Shown here in pieces: positions 26,398 through 34,715 of a DNA stretch of 64,000 nucleotides. The position numbers and the translations under genes were made by a program. The stretch's first letter is position 1; each line of letters starts with the position of its first letter. Source of the stretch: JAVSMW01 sp032027005 (lineage in GTDB: Bacteria > Bacillota > Thermincolia > Thermincolales > UBA2595). The stretch spans positions 1 through 64,000 of the forward strand of contig JAVSMW010000011.1 of NCBI GenBank assembly GCA_032027005.1. Direction: 5' to 3'. Below the pieces are notes generated by a model, which saw only the letters and a list, made by a program, of their open reading frames with translations, did not search any database and was not told where the DNA came from.

Positions 26398-26890
26398 TTT
26401 ATATCAACCCCTACATCAGTTTTAACGTATTTTATTTAAGTACAATTAAACAATCAGCAGCTAATTAATAAATTAAGTTCCTAACTAACATTACCCATAT
26501 CACTCACTTTAAAACCGTAATTTATGCTTGGTTTCTAAGATTTCTGAAACCATAAAGTTATCAGCCACTGTAAGACTTACTGGCTTTAATATCAGCTAAT
26601 GCATTATTGTATCAGCGTGCTTTTTCCACTGCTTCTCCATGCCTTTAATCGATGCTTTACGGCTAATTCTTTCGACCCAATATAGCACTAATAATAGCTC
26701 CATTTCTTTCAATTAATTTTCCTCCACAAAAATCTATTATTTATATTTCAATGCCTTGTCATTTTTACCTTTTTTTCGCTATTGCTAATTTAATGTACCA
26801 ATGAAAAAACCACGGTATTACACCCCGGCTTAAATTATTATATTGGTATCGTAAGCGTAAAACAATGGAGCTGTAACTTCTTCAGGCCCA

Positions 26891-26930
26891 CAGGTGGGAG
26901 ATCTTGCTAGGCGCGAACTTGACAGTAACC
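26891..26930. repeat. Diverged copy of the hairpin-repeat arm
   Basis: CAGGTGGGAG followed by ATCTTGCTAGGCGCGAACTT and GACAGTAACC matches the left arm of the long hairpin at 27048-27155 with a few changes. Its own reverse-complement partner is not visible. The rest of 26398-27216 (819 bp) shows no gene, only A/T-rich DNA and these repeats. Confidence 0.5.
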
Positions 26931-27047
26931 ACACCTAAACTTCGTGATTCATAGGTACCCTCATCGTACGCCGGTCAGTAAGCCCACGCCCGCATCAATG
27001 CGAGCGCATAAGTATTATTCCTCATTGGCATTCATCTGACCCAGAGG

Positions 27048-27155
27048 TGGGAAAATGAGATCTGGCTAGGCGCAAGCTTGACCGCAACCGGAGGCGTACT
27101 TTGCGTACGTTGAGGATTGCGGTCAAGCTTGCAACAACGCCAGATCTCATTTTCC
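27048..27155. repeat. 108-nt long hairpin (inverted repeat), MITE- or ncRNA-like
   Basis: Outer arms GGGAAAATGAGATCTGGC (27048-27065) and GCCAGATCTCATTTTCCC (27138-27155) are perfect complements, as are inner arms GCAAGCTTGACCGCAA (27071-27086) and TTGCGGTCAAGCTTGC (27116-27131). A 29-base loop contains two CGTAC blocks, and small asymmetric internal loops (5 and 6 bases) separate the arms. It sits 61 bp downstream of the YdjM-like pseudogene. No U-run follows, so it is not a simple terminator. A mobile hairpin repeat or structured RNA is possible. Confidence 0.75.
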
Positions 27156-27216
27156 CCTGCATGCACCAATAACCTAAATCCGGCATAGAAAAGGCGGGTT
27201 ATGAAACCTGCCTTTT

Positions 27217-28198
27217 CTACGCCTCCTCTTGTAGATATTCTTCAAGTTGTCTCTTCCGCCGGCGAACCGGTTTTTTGATCTGCAGTTTCTCTCCAGTCAC
27301 CTGCCCAAGCTCATCCAAATAAACAGTAACTCCATGGACGCCGCCCAGGTTAAGGAGCTGGACGTCAAACCACTCCACTGCATAAACACCTTCGTCTTTA
27401 ACAACATTATAAAAGGGAAAACGTGCTCTCTTAAGGAATACGTCTGCCATCTCAGCCTGGCAGGAACTTTTCACACATTTGTGGTAGGGTGAAGAATTAA
27501 ATTCCCGGACCATCAAAATTTCACCTTTTCTGGTATCTACACTCAGATACAAATATTGACCTCTGGCCGTATAAATCACATCCCACAGAAAAGGGCTGAC
27601 CGCCGAGGGTAAAATACATACTTCCGCATCTTTGAAGCGGGGGGTTATTTCTGTTTGTGCCATTTTACATGCTTTCCGTTTTTGCAATACCCGCAATGTT
27701 AAATTATGAAACAATCACTACAAGCGATCCCCAGTAAAATAGTTTTTCGCCCGCTGGGAACTGGTAAGCCAAGTAAACCCCGCCGACCATCGAGGCAATC
27801 ATTACAGGATCACAAAACCAAATCAGGTCAAACCCATATTTTTTGCTATTGAAGGGGTAGAAGAGGGGTAATCCCCAAGGAGTCAAAGAGTCCATCAGCA
27901 GATGACCGGCTAAGCCAACTCCAACCATAACTATCACCGCCGGTAAGCTATGAAGTGGTGTGAAAAAGTATATACCGGTGCAGATTAACGCCCAAAGTAT
28001 ACAGACACCCAGCAGCGAATGAGTTACTTCCCGGTGGTACTTATAAAAATATTTAGGACCCCGAATACCGGTTATAACATCCAAATCAGGCGCGATATTA
28101 GCGATTACCATCGTAACGAGGCTGGTTAACCCGAATTTTCCCTTTAAACCCAAACCCGCCATCACTGTGCCCATTAACCCGTGTGAAATCAAATCCAC
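27217..28198 (-). pseudogene. YdjM-like (DUF457) membrane-bound metal-dependent hydrolase, frameshifted copy A
   Basis: The 5' part (DLISHGLMGTVMAGLGLKG, NIAPDLDVITG, KYHREVTHSLLG, HLLMDSLTPWG) carries the His/Asp motifs and membrane helices. The 3' part (LTLRVLQKRKACKMAQ to KKPVRRRKRQLEEYLQEEA) is in another frame. The intact paralogue at 34716-35696 shows these are one protein. The break is at ~27705-27712, where TCATAATTT appears to have lost one base relative to the SYLILRVL stretch of copy B. Both halves otherwise stay open, so the mutation may be recent or a sequencing error. Confidence 0.8.
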
Positions 28199-28272
28199 AA
28201 CAATATCATTCCTCTCAAAAATATCCCCAATAAGTATACCACAGTCCAATTGTTTTTTCACTAGAAAAGCAG

Positions 28273-29076
28273 TTATATTCGACAGTAATTTCTATTCCGC
28301 CTGTCAAATTTTACCACCTGATTATAGCCGATCGACCTCAGCAGTTCGAGAGCCAGATTAAAATCCGCACCAACCTGCTCCGGCTTATGGGCATCCGAAC
28401 CCAAACTTACCGGGACTTTATTTTCGAAACATAGATTAAGAAATTCAGGGGAAGGATAAATCTCCTTTTTCGGCACTCTTAAACCGGCAGTATTTATTTC
28501 GACGCAAACCCCGCTGTCAGAGATCTGCTGTAAAGCCTCCCGGTATGACCTGTCTAACTCTCGTCCGGGATCAAAACCAAATTTCTTAATCAGGTCGGGA
28601 TGGGCTAAAACATCAAATAGTCCGCTCACGGCAGCCTGCCCCAATGTGAAGAAATATTGTCGATACAATTCCCACAAGTCACATTTCTTGTATCCATCTA
28701 TGTTTGCAGGATTATCAAACCCCCATCCATCAAGAAAGTGGATAGATCCCAGAACATAGTCAAAATCATACTGTCTAAGTATATCGGCCAGTTTCGTTTC
28801 CATACCGGGAATATAGTCAGCTTCAATACCGATTTTAATTGGCCAGGGATAAAAGGTTTTCTGCAGGTCTTTGATTTTTTGAACGTAACCGGGCAAATCT
28901 TCTTCACGCATGGCAATCGAAGAATCCCGTTCTTTTTCAGGCAAAAAATACATGGGGATGTGGTCAGAAAAGCCTAATTCCTGCAAACCCCGCTGCTTAG
29001 CCACAGCTATATACTTCTCCATTTCCCCTTCAGCATGCCCGCACATTTTAGTGTGAATATGGTAGTCTATTGGCAT
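28273..29076 (-). CDS. PHP-domain phosphatase, HisJ/histidinol-phosphatase type, copy A
   Basis: The 267-aa protein begins DYHIHTKMCGHAEGEMEKYI (PHP motif I HxH) and continues with GFSDHIPMYF (motif II), GIEADYIPG, GSIHFLDGWGFDN, DVLAHPDLIKKFG (motif III) and SLGSDAHKPEQVG (motif IV). It is a trinuclear-metal phosphoesterase of the HisK/HisJ family. The substrate may be histidinol phosphate, but no his genes are near. Start ATG has GGGGGAGAG upstream and overlaps the stop of the VWA remnant as TGATG. A close paralogue is at 35882-36685. Confidence 0.85.
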   Translation of the reverse strand: MPIDYHIHTKMCGHAEGEMEKYIAVAKQRGLQELGFSDHIPMYFLPEKERDSSIAMREEDLPGYVQKIKDLQKTFYPWPIKIGIEADYIPGMETKLADILRQYDFDYVLGSIHFLDGWGFDNPANIDGYKKCDLWELYRQYFFTLGQAAVSGLFDVLAHPDLIKKFGFDPGRELDRSYREALQQISDSGVCVEINTAGLRVPKKEIYPSPEFLNLCFENKVPVSLGSDAHKPEQVGADFNLALELLRSIGYNQVVKFDRRNRNYCRI

Positions 29077-29375
29077 CAGGCTCTCCCCCTTCGGACATGG
29101 CCGGATCGAACCTTACCAAACAATTCTCCGGCGATGTCAATACCTTTTAAATCTTTACTCCACAGAATTTCGTCGCAAAAAGCCTCCATAGGTCCTTGAG
29201 AAACCTGGCCATAATTAACCAGAACCCCGATTGTCTGAAACTGTTTACTCTTTTTTTGGCTTTTATATTTTCCCCGGAATTCAGGACTGACCTGGCAGAC
29301 CCCATCAGTAATAAATATAATAGATCGAAGATTGCCAGGGATTCATCAACAAACTTTAATTGAAATATGAGCCTA
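29076..29375 (-). pseudogene. VWA-domain protein remnant with internal deletion, copy A
   Basis: The last ~90 codons are intact and match the end of the VWA protein at 36676 (FITDGVCQVSPEFRGKYKSQ, TIGVLVNYGQVSQGPMEAFC, SKDLKGIDIAGELFGKV). Just upstream, out of frame, is a short match to its FADESLCLYE segment (here FVDESLAIF). The MIDAS part and everything between was deleted, as was the N-terminal half and the whole upstream AAA+ gene. Its stop still overlaps the PHP start, as in the intact copy. Confidence 0.75.
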
Positions 29376-29415
29376 TTATACCATACACTCGGATTACCTT
29401 TCACAAAATTTGTTG

Positions 29416-29497
29416 CGAGTGGCGAGTTTCGAGTTTCGAGTAGCTACAGCTTACTCCTCTCACCACTCGCCACTCGCCACTCGCCACTCGCCACTCT
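29416..29497. repeat. Heptanucleotide tandem repeats (GAGTNGC family)
   Basis: Two short arrays of 7-base units occur: GAGTGGC, GAGTTTC, GAGTTTC and GAGTAGC, then on the same strand five CCACTCG-type units (29463-29497), its reverse complement. Together they can fold into a hairpin. The second array overlaps the stop codon of the PsbP-like gene (29496-29498). Related arrays are at 35716-35799, 39464-39475 and 55870-55918. Confidence 0.75.
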
Positions 29498-30065
29498 ACG
29501 GTAAAATAAGGCTGCCCAGCATTGCTTCAAACAGTGGCTTGTATTGCTCTGCTCTTATGTCAGGATAAAAATAACCAAACCGGTAGACCTTTTCACCTTT
29601 TTTAAAAAAATATTCTACTGCCACCGAACGCGCGTCACCTACTCCCCGCTTATAAGAGAGCACAAAACCTTGTCTTTCTCCCTTCACCGTTTGCCTGAAA
29701 TTCAGGGAATCAAACCCGGGGGCCATGCTTTTTTCGGCCTGGCTGACATAATCAGGAATAGGCTTGTTCAGTTTCATCACCTGAACAAAGCCGTGGGCAG
29801 CCTGGTCAGGACTGGTAAAACTTATGCTTTCAATAATCTCCCCTCCGGTATAGTCCCGTTCGGTACGAATTAACCACCCGTCGGGGTAAGCAAACTTAAC
29901 CCCCTCACGTTCCGAAGAGTAGGTCATCATTTTCGTCTCGTTACCAGTCACCTCGCCTACCGGAGTCATGTAACTGACCGCGAGCAGCGGGGCCATCACT
30001 CCCACCAGCATAATCAGGGTAACTAACAGCTTGCTTTTTGTAAGCACTATAATCCTTCGGTTCAT
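29496..30065 (-). CDS. PsbP-like membrane-anchored protein, copy A
   Basis: The 189-aa protein has an N-terminal basic stretch and one hydrophobic segment (LLVTLIMLVGVMAPLLAVSY), then an extracytoplasmic domain with EREGVKFAYPDGWLIRTERD, SPDQAAHGFVQVMKL and EYFFKKGEKVYRFGYFYP. This resembles PsbP-related domains of unknown role in Gram-positive bacteria. Start ATG 30065 has GGGAGGTGG upstream; a longer frame upstream lacks a site. The paralogue at 39479-40051 is close in sequence. Confidence 0.7.
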   Translation of the reverse strand: MNRRIIVLTKSKLLVTLIMLVGVMAPLLAVSYMTPVGEVTGNETKMMTYSSEREGVKFAYPDGWLIRTERDYTGGEIIESISFTSPDQAAHGFVQVMKLNKPIPDYVSQAEKSMAPGFDSLNFRQTVKGERQGFVLSYKRGVGDARSVAVEYFFKKGEKVYRFGYFYPDIRAEQYKPLFEAMLGSLILP

Positions 30066-30153
30066 AAAAAACCACCTCCCATAAAATATATTGAGAGGTG
30101 ACCAAAAAATGATATGTTCTTTCCAAACAGACATTACCCGTATTTTCGAGAGG

Positions 30154-30912
30154 CTACTTACACTTTTCTGTCTCTAATTTTTGTTCAATTAAGATCCTTA
30201 GGTCCTTTTTTGACACTTTTCCAACGTTAGTCAGCGGGAATGCCTCAACTGCTTCCAGACGCTCAGGTAATTTAAAACTAGCCATTTGCTTTTCCCGCAG
30301 GAAGTTATTTAATTCTTCCAACCCCATGACCTCGTTAGACTTCAAGATAACAAAGGCACAGCTTCTCTCACCCAAGACCGGGTCCGGCATAGCCACAACT
30401 GCTGCGTTCTTCACTTTGGGATGGGCCAGAATCAAGTTCTCAATCTCTTCAGCACTGATTTTTTCGCCGCCCCTATTAATAAGATCTTTTTGACGACCTT
30501 CAATCACCAGACACCCAGTTGAGGGATCTAGGCGGACAACGTCTCCGGTTCGATAAAAACCATCAGATGTAAAAGAGCGGGCATTGATCTCTGGTGCGTT
30601 GAAGTAGCCTCGAAGGGTGTACGGCCCCCGGCACAACATTTCACCGACTTCCCCGGCTTTAACATCGCAACCCTCTTCGTCAACAATTCGAACCTCGTCG
30701 GCTGGAGACAAGGGTCTGCCAATGGTTGTCATTTCATTCGGTTCATTTGGATCACTCATTGTTATCATGCCCTCGGCCATCCCGAACTGAAGAAACAAGG
30801 TACACCCAGCGATCCTATCAAATGTTTCACCAATGGCAGCATTCTCCCAGTAACCCTTTTTAACATAAATCTCCTGAAACTCTTTCGGCCATTGAACAAT
30901 ACCATCTAACAT
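30154..30912 (-). pseudogene. DhbE/EntE-like aryl-acid adenylase with large in-frame internal deletion
   Basis: The first ~36 residues (LDGIVQWPKEFQEIYVKKGY) match the extreme N-terminus of 2,3-dihydroxybenzoate-AMP ligases. The next residue jumps to FGMAEGMITMSDPNEP in the middle of the family, then the C-terminal domain is complete (GEMLCRGPYTLRGYFNAPEI, GFYRTGDVVRLDP, GRQKDLINRGGEKISAEEIE, GKVSKKDLR). About 290 residues, including the ATP P-loop and the acid-binding core, are missing compared with ~540 aa, yet the frame and a good RBS (AGAGGTG) are kept. It cannot be an active adenylase. It has no counterpart in duplicate copy B. Confidence 0.75.
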
Positions 30913-30979
30913 AAAACACCTCTATTCTTTGTGGTTAACTTTTCTTAAGTATTGCCGCGGGTCAGTACCCCCTCGGCGG

Positions 30980-32056
30980 TCACTTGGCTTGTCTTCTTAA
31001 TTTGGCAGATAGATCCCTGGTCAACTGATGAACCTTGATACTCAATTTCAGAGATAAAGTCCCGGTTCCACAGCTGGGAGTAAGCAATGACTGGTCAAGC
31101 AACACCTTGCGGTCTATTCCCTTATTAATTAAATACGAAAATTTTTCCTCAAGCTTTGCCTCCAGGGACTCCACTGATTGGGTAGTTAATTTGTCCTTGG
31201 AGGTTGGTACTATCCCCCAGGCCAGAATACCGCCCCGGTTCAGGAAAACCTTTAATTCATCCATGTAAGTGCTCACTGTAGAGAAATATTCGAAGGCATC
31301 AAAGCTAACTATGTCGACCTCGGAATCAAACAAAATCGACCAGTCCATGCCGGCACAGGAATGAGTTCCGGCAATTGCACCGCCACTGCGAATGGATTCA
31401 TAGATACTGTTTAGTTCAGAAACAATCTCATCTTTTTTCAAAGTGATAAATGTTGATTGACCGGAGGCATAAAGACCTGGATCATCCACAAAAACTATCA
31501 CCGGCAGTCCAAACCGGGCCAGGGACTTGGCCTGGTTCAAGCCTTGCAGGGCCAGGGTCTTAATCAGGACATCCCTGGCTTGCGGATTGTAGTAACTCGC
31601 CTTCCGATCCTGGTCAGGCAAAGCCAAGCCTACCGAGAGCGGACCGCTTATCTGCCCCTTGAGCAGCTTGGCTTCACCTGTCCCCTTAGATTCGAGATGG
31701 TTTAAAAAAGCGTAGAAGCCGGCAGCTGAGTCTTCCGGAAATTTGAAGAAATCCAGGGCTTGGGTATCCCCATCAACAGCAGCCATATATAGTTCATAGA
31801 ATCGGCCAAGCTTGGCACCCCATTCTTCTTGTTCGGTGTTAAAAAAGTATTTGCCTCCCTTGATTTCTACAATTCCCAGTTCCACCAAGGGGGCGATAAA
31901 CTGGTTGAGAAAACCCTCGGTCGCGCTTCTCATTGGAAGCTGTGGCCAATAAGGCACCTCTGGGAAATAAGAAAAAATAAGATCTAAAGCCTCCTCCGAA
32001 ACAGAATACGGTACACTTCCTATTCCGGTGGCCAAGAACTGTGGTTTTAAGCCCAT
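30980..32056 (-). CDS. UROD/MetE-like methyltransferase-fold protein, copy A
   Basis: The 358-aa protein opens LATGIGSVPYSVSEEALDLI (typical of MetE/UROD-fold proteins), with VIVFVDDPGLYASGQ, GAIAGTHSCAGMDWSILFDS (His and Cys) and a late SLLTPSCGTGTLS (Cys). The His-Cys-Cys set resembles the zinc site of cobalamin-independent methionine synthase-type methyltransferases. The substrate is unknown; a corrinoid-linked or thiol methyl transfer role is inference. ATG 32056 has CAGGAGG upstream. A paralogue of nearly equal length is at 40105-41193. Confidence 0.75.
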   Translation of the reverse strand: MGLKPQFLATGIGSVPYSVSEEALDLIFSYFPEVPYWPQLPMRSATEGFLNQFIAPLVELGIVEIKGGKYFFNTEQEEWGAKLGRFYELYMAAVDGDTQALDFFKFPEDSAAGFYAFLNHLESKGTGEAKLLKGQISGPLSVGLALPDQDRKASYYNPQARDVLIKTLALQGLNQAKSLARFGLPVIVFVDDPGLYASGQSTFITLKKDEIVSELNSIYESIRSGGAIAGTHSCAGMDWSILFDSEVDIVSFDAFEYFSTVSTYMDELKVFLNRGGILAWGIVPTSKDKLTTQSVESLEAKLEEKFSYLINKGIDRKVLLDQSLLTPSCGTGTLSLKLSIKVHQLTRDLSAKLRRQAK

Positions 32057-32250
32057 GACGAATCCTCCTGTATCCGGGTTGTTCCCGGTAACTAGTTTTT
32101 CTATTTATGTTATACATAAACTGGCGAAAAATCAATAAATAAACAAGCTAATTTCGAAACGCAAAAAGAGGAATTTAAAAAACCTTTTTAGAATACAAGA
32201 AGAAGTTCCTCGTTCCAAAGACTAGCTAGGAACTCCGGAGGTAGTTATAT

Positions 32251-32616
32251 ATGAAAGAAATCGCCCGGTTAATTCGTGCCGCAGGGTACGCCTTCGAAGG
32301 CTTGTTTTATCTCATCAAAAAAGAAAAAAACACCCGGCTTATCCTTATGTCAGCAATTGCGGTTGTGATCATCTGCCCGCTCATAGGGTTCACTCCTATT
32401 CAAACCATGTTTGTTTTCTTTACAGTAATTGTTACAGCAGTAGCGGAAGTGTTGAATACAGCCATCGAAATCACCCTTGACCTGCATATCAAAGGAGCAT
32501 TTCATCCCAAAGTTAAAATTGCCAAAGATATTGCTGCCTGTACCGTCCTCCTTTGTGTTGTAAATTCGATAGCCGTCTTCGGTGTTATTCTGTATTCACA
32601 TCTGGTTAAGCCGTGA
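32251..32616 (+). CDS. dgkA: Diacylglycerol/undecaprenol kinase (DgkA family), copy A
   Basis: The 121-aa membrane protein has the DgkA signature (GYAFEGLFYLIKKEKNTRL, then VTAVAEVLNTAIEITLDL with catalytic Glu, and KIAKDIAACTVLL) and three hydrophobic helices. In Gram-positives this family phosphorylates undecaprenol. The start follows CTCCGGAGGTAGTT, a leader conserved in copy B. It is on the plus strand, divergent from the UROD/MetE-like gene. Confidence 0.88.
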   Translation: MKEIARLIRAAGYAFEGLFYLIKKEKNTRLILMSAIAVVIICPLIGFTPIQTMFVFFTVIVTAVAEVLNTAIEITLDLHIKGAFHPKVKIAKDIAACTVLLCVVNSIAVFGVILYSHLVKP

Positions 32617-32796
32617 ACGACGGTAACAAATAGACTGTTTTACGAAGCGATTATCTCATATAAACGATCTGTGCTACATTCATCCATTCTATTCATTCTT
32701 TTCACTCATAAAAAATAGAGGGCTGTATCAATGTCATCAACTTAAGGGTTATTGACAAGTGATGTGAAATCTGCTAATAACAAAATCACTTCATGA

Positions 32797-32829
32797 AGAG
32801 AAATAGTTAAGGAAGTAGACTGTTTCTCT
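32797..32829 (+). terminator. Terminator inside the IS left end
   Basis: AGAGAAATAG pairs with CTGTTTCTCT (one G-U) and is followed by TTTTTTTG. It would block read-through from outside into the transposase. A possible IS promoter follows: TATAAT at about 32895-32900 with TTACAT upstream. Confidence 0.6.
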
Positions 32830-32921
32830 TTTTTTGTTCAAAAGTGTAGTGTGAATATTTACTTATATATTATTTACATATTTGACTAATAGATATATAA
32901 TGTAGTGGAAAAGGTGATGTT

Positions 32922-33110
32922 ATGTTCGTACGCTCTTGGAATAAGGGAAATAAAACGTATGCCAGCGTTGTCAAATCCAAACGTTTGGGAAATAAAGTGA
33001 TTCAAGAAACAGTTGTTTACCTCGGGGAAGTTACTGCAGAACAGCTTCCCTATCTTAAGGCTGCTTACGCAAAGAAGAAGCCAAGACTTGTCTACGATGA
33101 GGAGGTCTAG
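32922..33110 (+). CDS. Small IS-borne ORF (62 aa) resembling the N-terminus of IS1634-type transposases
   Basis: MFVRSWNKGNKTYASVVKSK, then GNKVIQETVVYLGE, resembles the first ~50 residues of IS1634/IS4-group transposases, where this strand-rich piece is normally fused to the catalytic domain. Here it is a separate ORF that ends 2 bp before the transposase TTG, and its GAGGAGGTC end supplies the transposase ribosome site. It is likely a coupled accessory subunit. I rate the gene as real because start, RBS (AAAGGTG) and spacing are good. Confidence 0.65.
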   Translation: MFVRSWNKGNKTYASVVKSKRLGNKVIQETVVYLGEVTAEQLPYLKAAYAKKKPRLVYDEEV

Positions 33111-33112
33111 GT

Positions 33113-34453
33113 TTGAATATAAAATCTTTTATTCGAAAAGTAATTGAGTTAGGTAATAGCCTGGGAACCCGTTACATAGATGATATAAGAATTCGAGAAT
33201 CCGATTTTACTAGACATCGAAAAATTACACTTTCTCATCTTTATCTGCAGATGTTTGCTAATAAGGGGAAGTCTCAAAAAAACGAAATCAACGATTTCTA
33301 TAAAAACATAAAATCACCTGTTGAAGTGTCGCAAACAGCCTTTTATAATGCCAGAATGAAGTTTAATCCAGAGGCTCTGCTTAAAATGATGCAGGATCTT
33401 ATGCAAGAGACCTATGAGACAGAGGATTGTTTGATTACGCTTAATGGGTATTTTGTCTGCGCTATTGATGGAAGTGATTTTATATTGCCTTCAACTCCTA
33501 CTAACAAAGAGATTTATGGCGCTGCAAAAAATGCAACTGATTCAGAGGTGGTCATGGCCTCCGTGTCTTCCGCCTTTGATTGTATAAACAAGCTTTTCCT
33601 TGACATCAAAATCAATCCATACAAATATTCTGAACAAATTTCAGCAAGGGAACATTTGAGGAAAGTAAAAGAGGTATTGCCCAAAGACAGTAAGATGTTA
33701 TGCATTTTTGATAGGGGATACCCTTCTATACGTATGATTGACCAAATGATAGACGACGGACAAAAATTTTTAATCCGATTAAAAAATACAGACTTCAAAC
33801 GAGAAACCGCCAAATTAATAAAAGAGACAGACGACAAATGGATCGACGTTATCTACGATAGTACTCGAACAAATGCATTTAGAAAGGATATACGTTTCAG
33901 GCAGAAACTTCTGGGGACCAAATACCATCTTAGATTCGTGAAGATTCCTTTGATAAAATCCGATGGAGAACAAGTCATTGAATATCTGGTTACAAATCTT
34001 GATGATACAGAGTTCGACACTGCTGCCTTGAAAGAACTTTATCATGTTCGATGGGATATAGAAAGCTGTTACCGTTCATTAAAATCACAGTTTAAAATTG
34101 AAGAATTCAGCGGGAATAGGGATATTTTGATTCGACAGGATATTTATGCCAGCGCCTTTGTTTACAATACCATTTCGATGACAATAGCTGAAAACGAGAA
34201 AGTAAAGAAATTACCTGAGGAACGATATCGATATGAAATGAAAGTCAATCGAAACTATGCTATCGGGGTAGTAAAGAGAGATTTTCTTGAAATGTTTGTT
34301 TTGTACAGGGACAAAAAGGCTGCCGAAGCAGCTCGTAAAAGGTTCGAAGAACAAATAGTGAAACACACATGTCCGGTAAGAAAACATCGACGATACCGAC
34401 GAAACAAGCTAGCTGTTAACAAGTCAAAGATTGCGTATCGAAAAAGCTATTAA
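33113..34453 (+). CDS. IS4-family DDE transposase
   Basis: The 446-aa protein has the DDE elements of IS4: FVCAIDGSDFILPS (first Asp), MLCIFDRGYPSIRM (second Asp) and YHVRWDIESCYRSLKSQFKI (Y-x2-R-x3-E-x6-K signature with the catalytic Glu). The basic C-terminus (RKHRRYRRNKLAVNK) fits DNA binding. Start TTG 33113 with GGAGG in the end of the preceding ORF. It looks intact. Confidence 0.88.
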   Translation: MNIKSFIRKVIELGNSLGTRYIDDIRIRESDFTRHRKITLSHLYLQMFANKGKSQKNEINDFYKNIKSPVEVSQTAFYNARMKFNPEALLKMMQDLMQETYETEDCLITLNGYFVCAIDGSDFILPSTPTNKEIYGAAKNATDSEVVMASVSSAFDCINKLFLDIKINPYKYSEQISAREHLRKVKEVLPKDSKMLCIFDRGYPSIRMIDQMIDDGQKFLIRLKNTDFKRETAKLIKETDDKWIDVIYDSTRTNAFRKDIRFRQKLLGTKYHLRFVKIPLIKSDGEQVIEYLVTNLDDTEFDTAALKELYHVRWDIESCYRSLKSQFKIEEFSGNRDILIRQDIYASAFVYNTISMTIAENEKVKKLPEERYRYEMKVNRNYAIGVVKRDFLEMFVLYRDKKAAEAARKRFEEQIVKHTCPVRKHRRYRRNKLAVNKSKIAYRKSY

Positions 34454-34480
34454 TAATGTAGTGTAACATGTTTCTAATGG

Positions 34481-34679
34481 GAGCGTTGTGTTTTTTGTGT
34501 CCCCAATTTTAAGAGTATAATTTAAAGCAAGACAAAAAAGCTTTATGATAGTAGGTGAATTCCACTATCATAAAGCTTTNGAGCGTTGTGTTTTTTGTGT
34601 CCCCAATTTTAAGAGTATAATTTAAAGCAAGACAAAAAAGCTTTATGATAGTAGGTGAATTCCACTATCATAAAGCTTT
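34481..34679. repeat. Exact 99-bp duplication around N (34580), probable assembly join
   Basis: Bases 34481-34579 and 34581-34679 are identical, and the single N at 34580 sits exactly between them. Each copy ends with a strong hairpin (AAAGCTTTATGATAGT / ACTATCATAAAGCTTT) that would be the transposase terminator once, followed by poly-T in the second copy only. Overlapping contig ends joined with an N give exactly this picture. Confidence 0.8.
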
Positions 34680-34715
34680 TTTTGTCAAGCAACCTTAAGT
34701 TGATGACATTGGGCT

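Larger units (their letters stand above)
32729..34711 (+). mobile_element. IS4-type insertion sequence with 19-bp terminal inverted repeats
   Basis: CAATGTCATCAACTTAAGG at 32729-32747 is repeated exactly in reverse complement at 34693-34711. The similarity continues inward with one gap (TTATTGACAA versus TTGCTTGACAA). The element carries a terminator inside its left end, a 62-codon ORF, the transposase and a strong hairpin near its right end. An exact 99-bp duplication around an N (34580) inflates the apparent length, so the real element is probably ~1.88 kb. It separates the two copies of the duplicated gene block. Confidence 0.8.

Noticed and set aside
26398..27216. Search for tRNA or other known RNA genes in the long non-coding gap
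   Set aside because: No cloverleaf with a TTCGA-type T-loop and acceptor stem was seen; only the long hairpin and its half copy stand out.
28273..29076. Naming the PHP genes hisJ/hisK as histidine biosynthesis genes
   Set aside because: Only the domain supports it. Both copies sit in an AAA+/VWA context with no his genes.
34481..34679. A genuine tandem duplication of a terminator within the IS
   Set aside because: Exact identity on both sides of a single N is the mark of an unmerged contig overlap.
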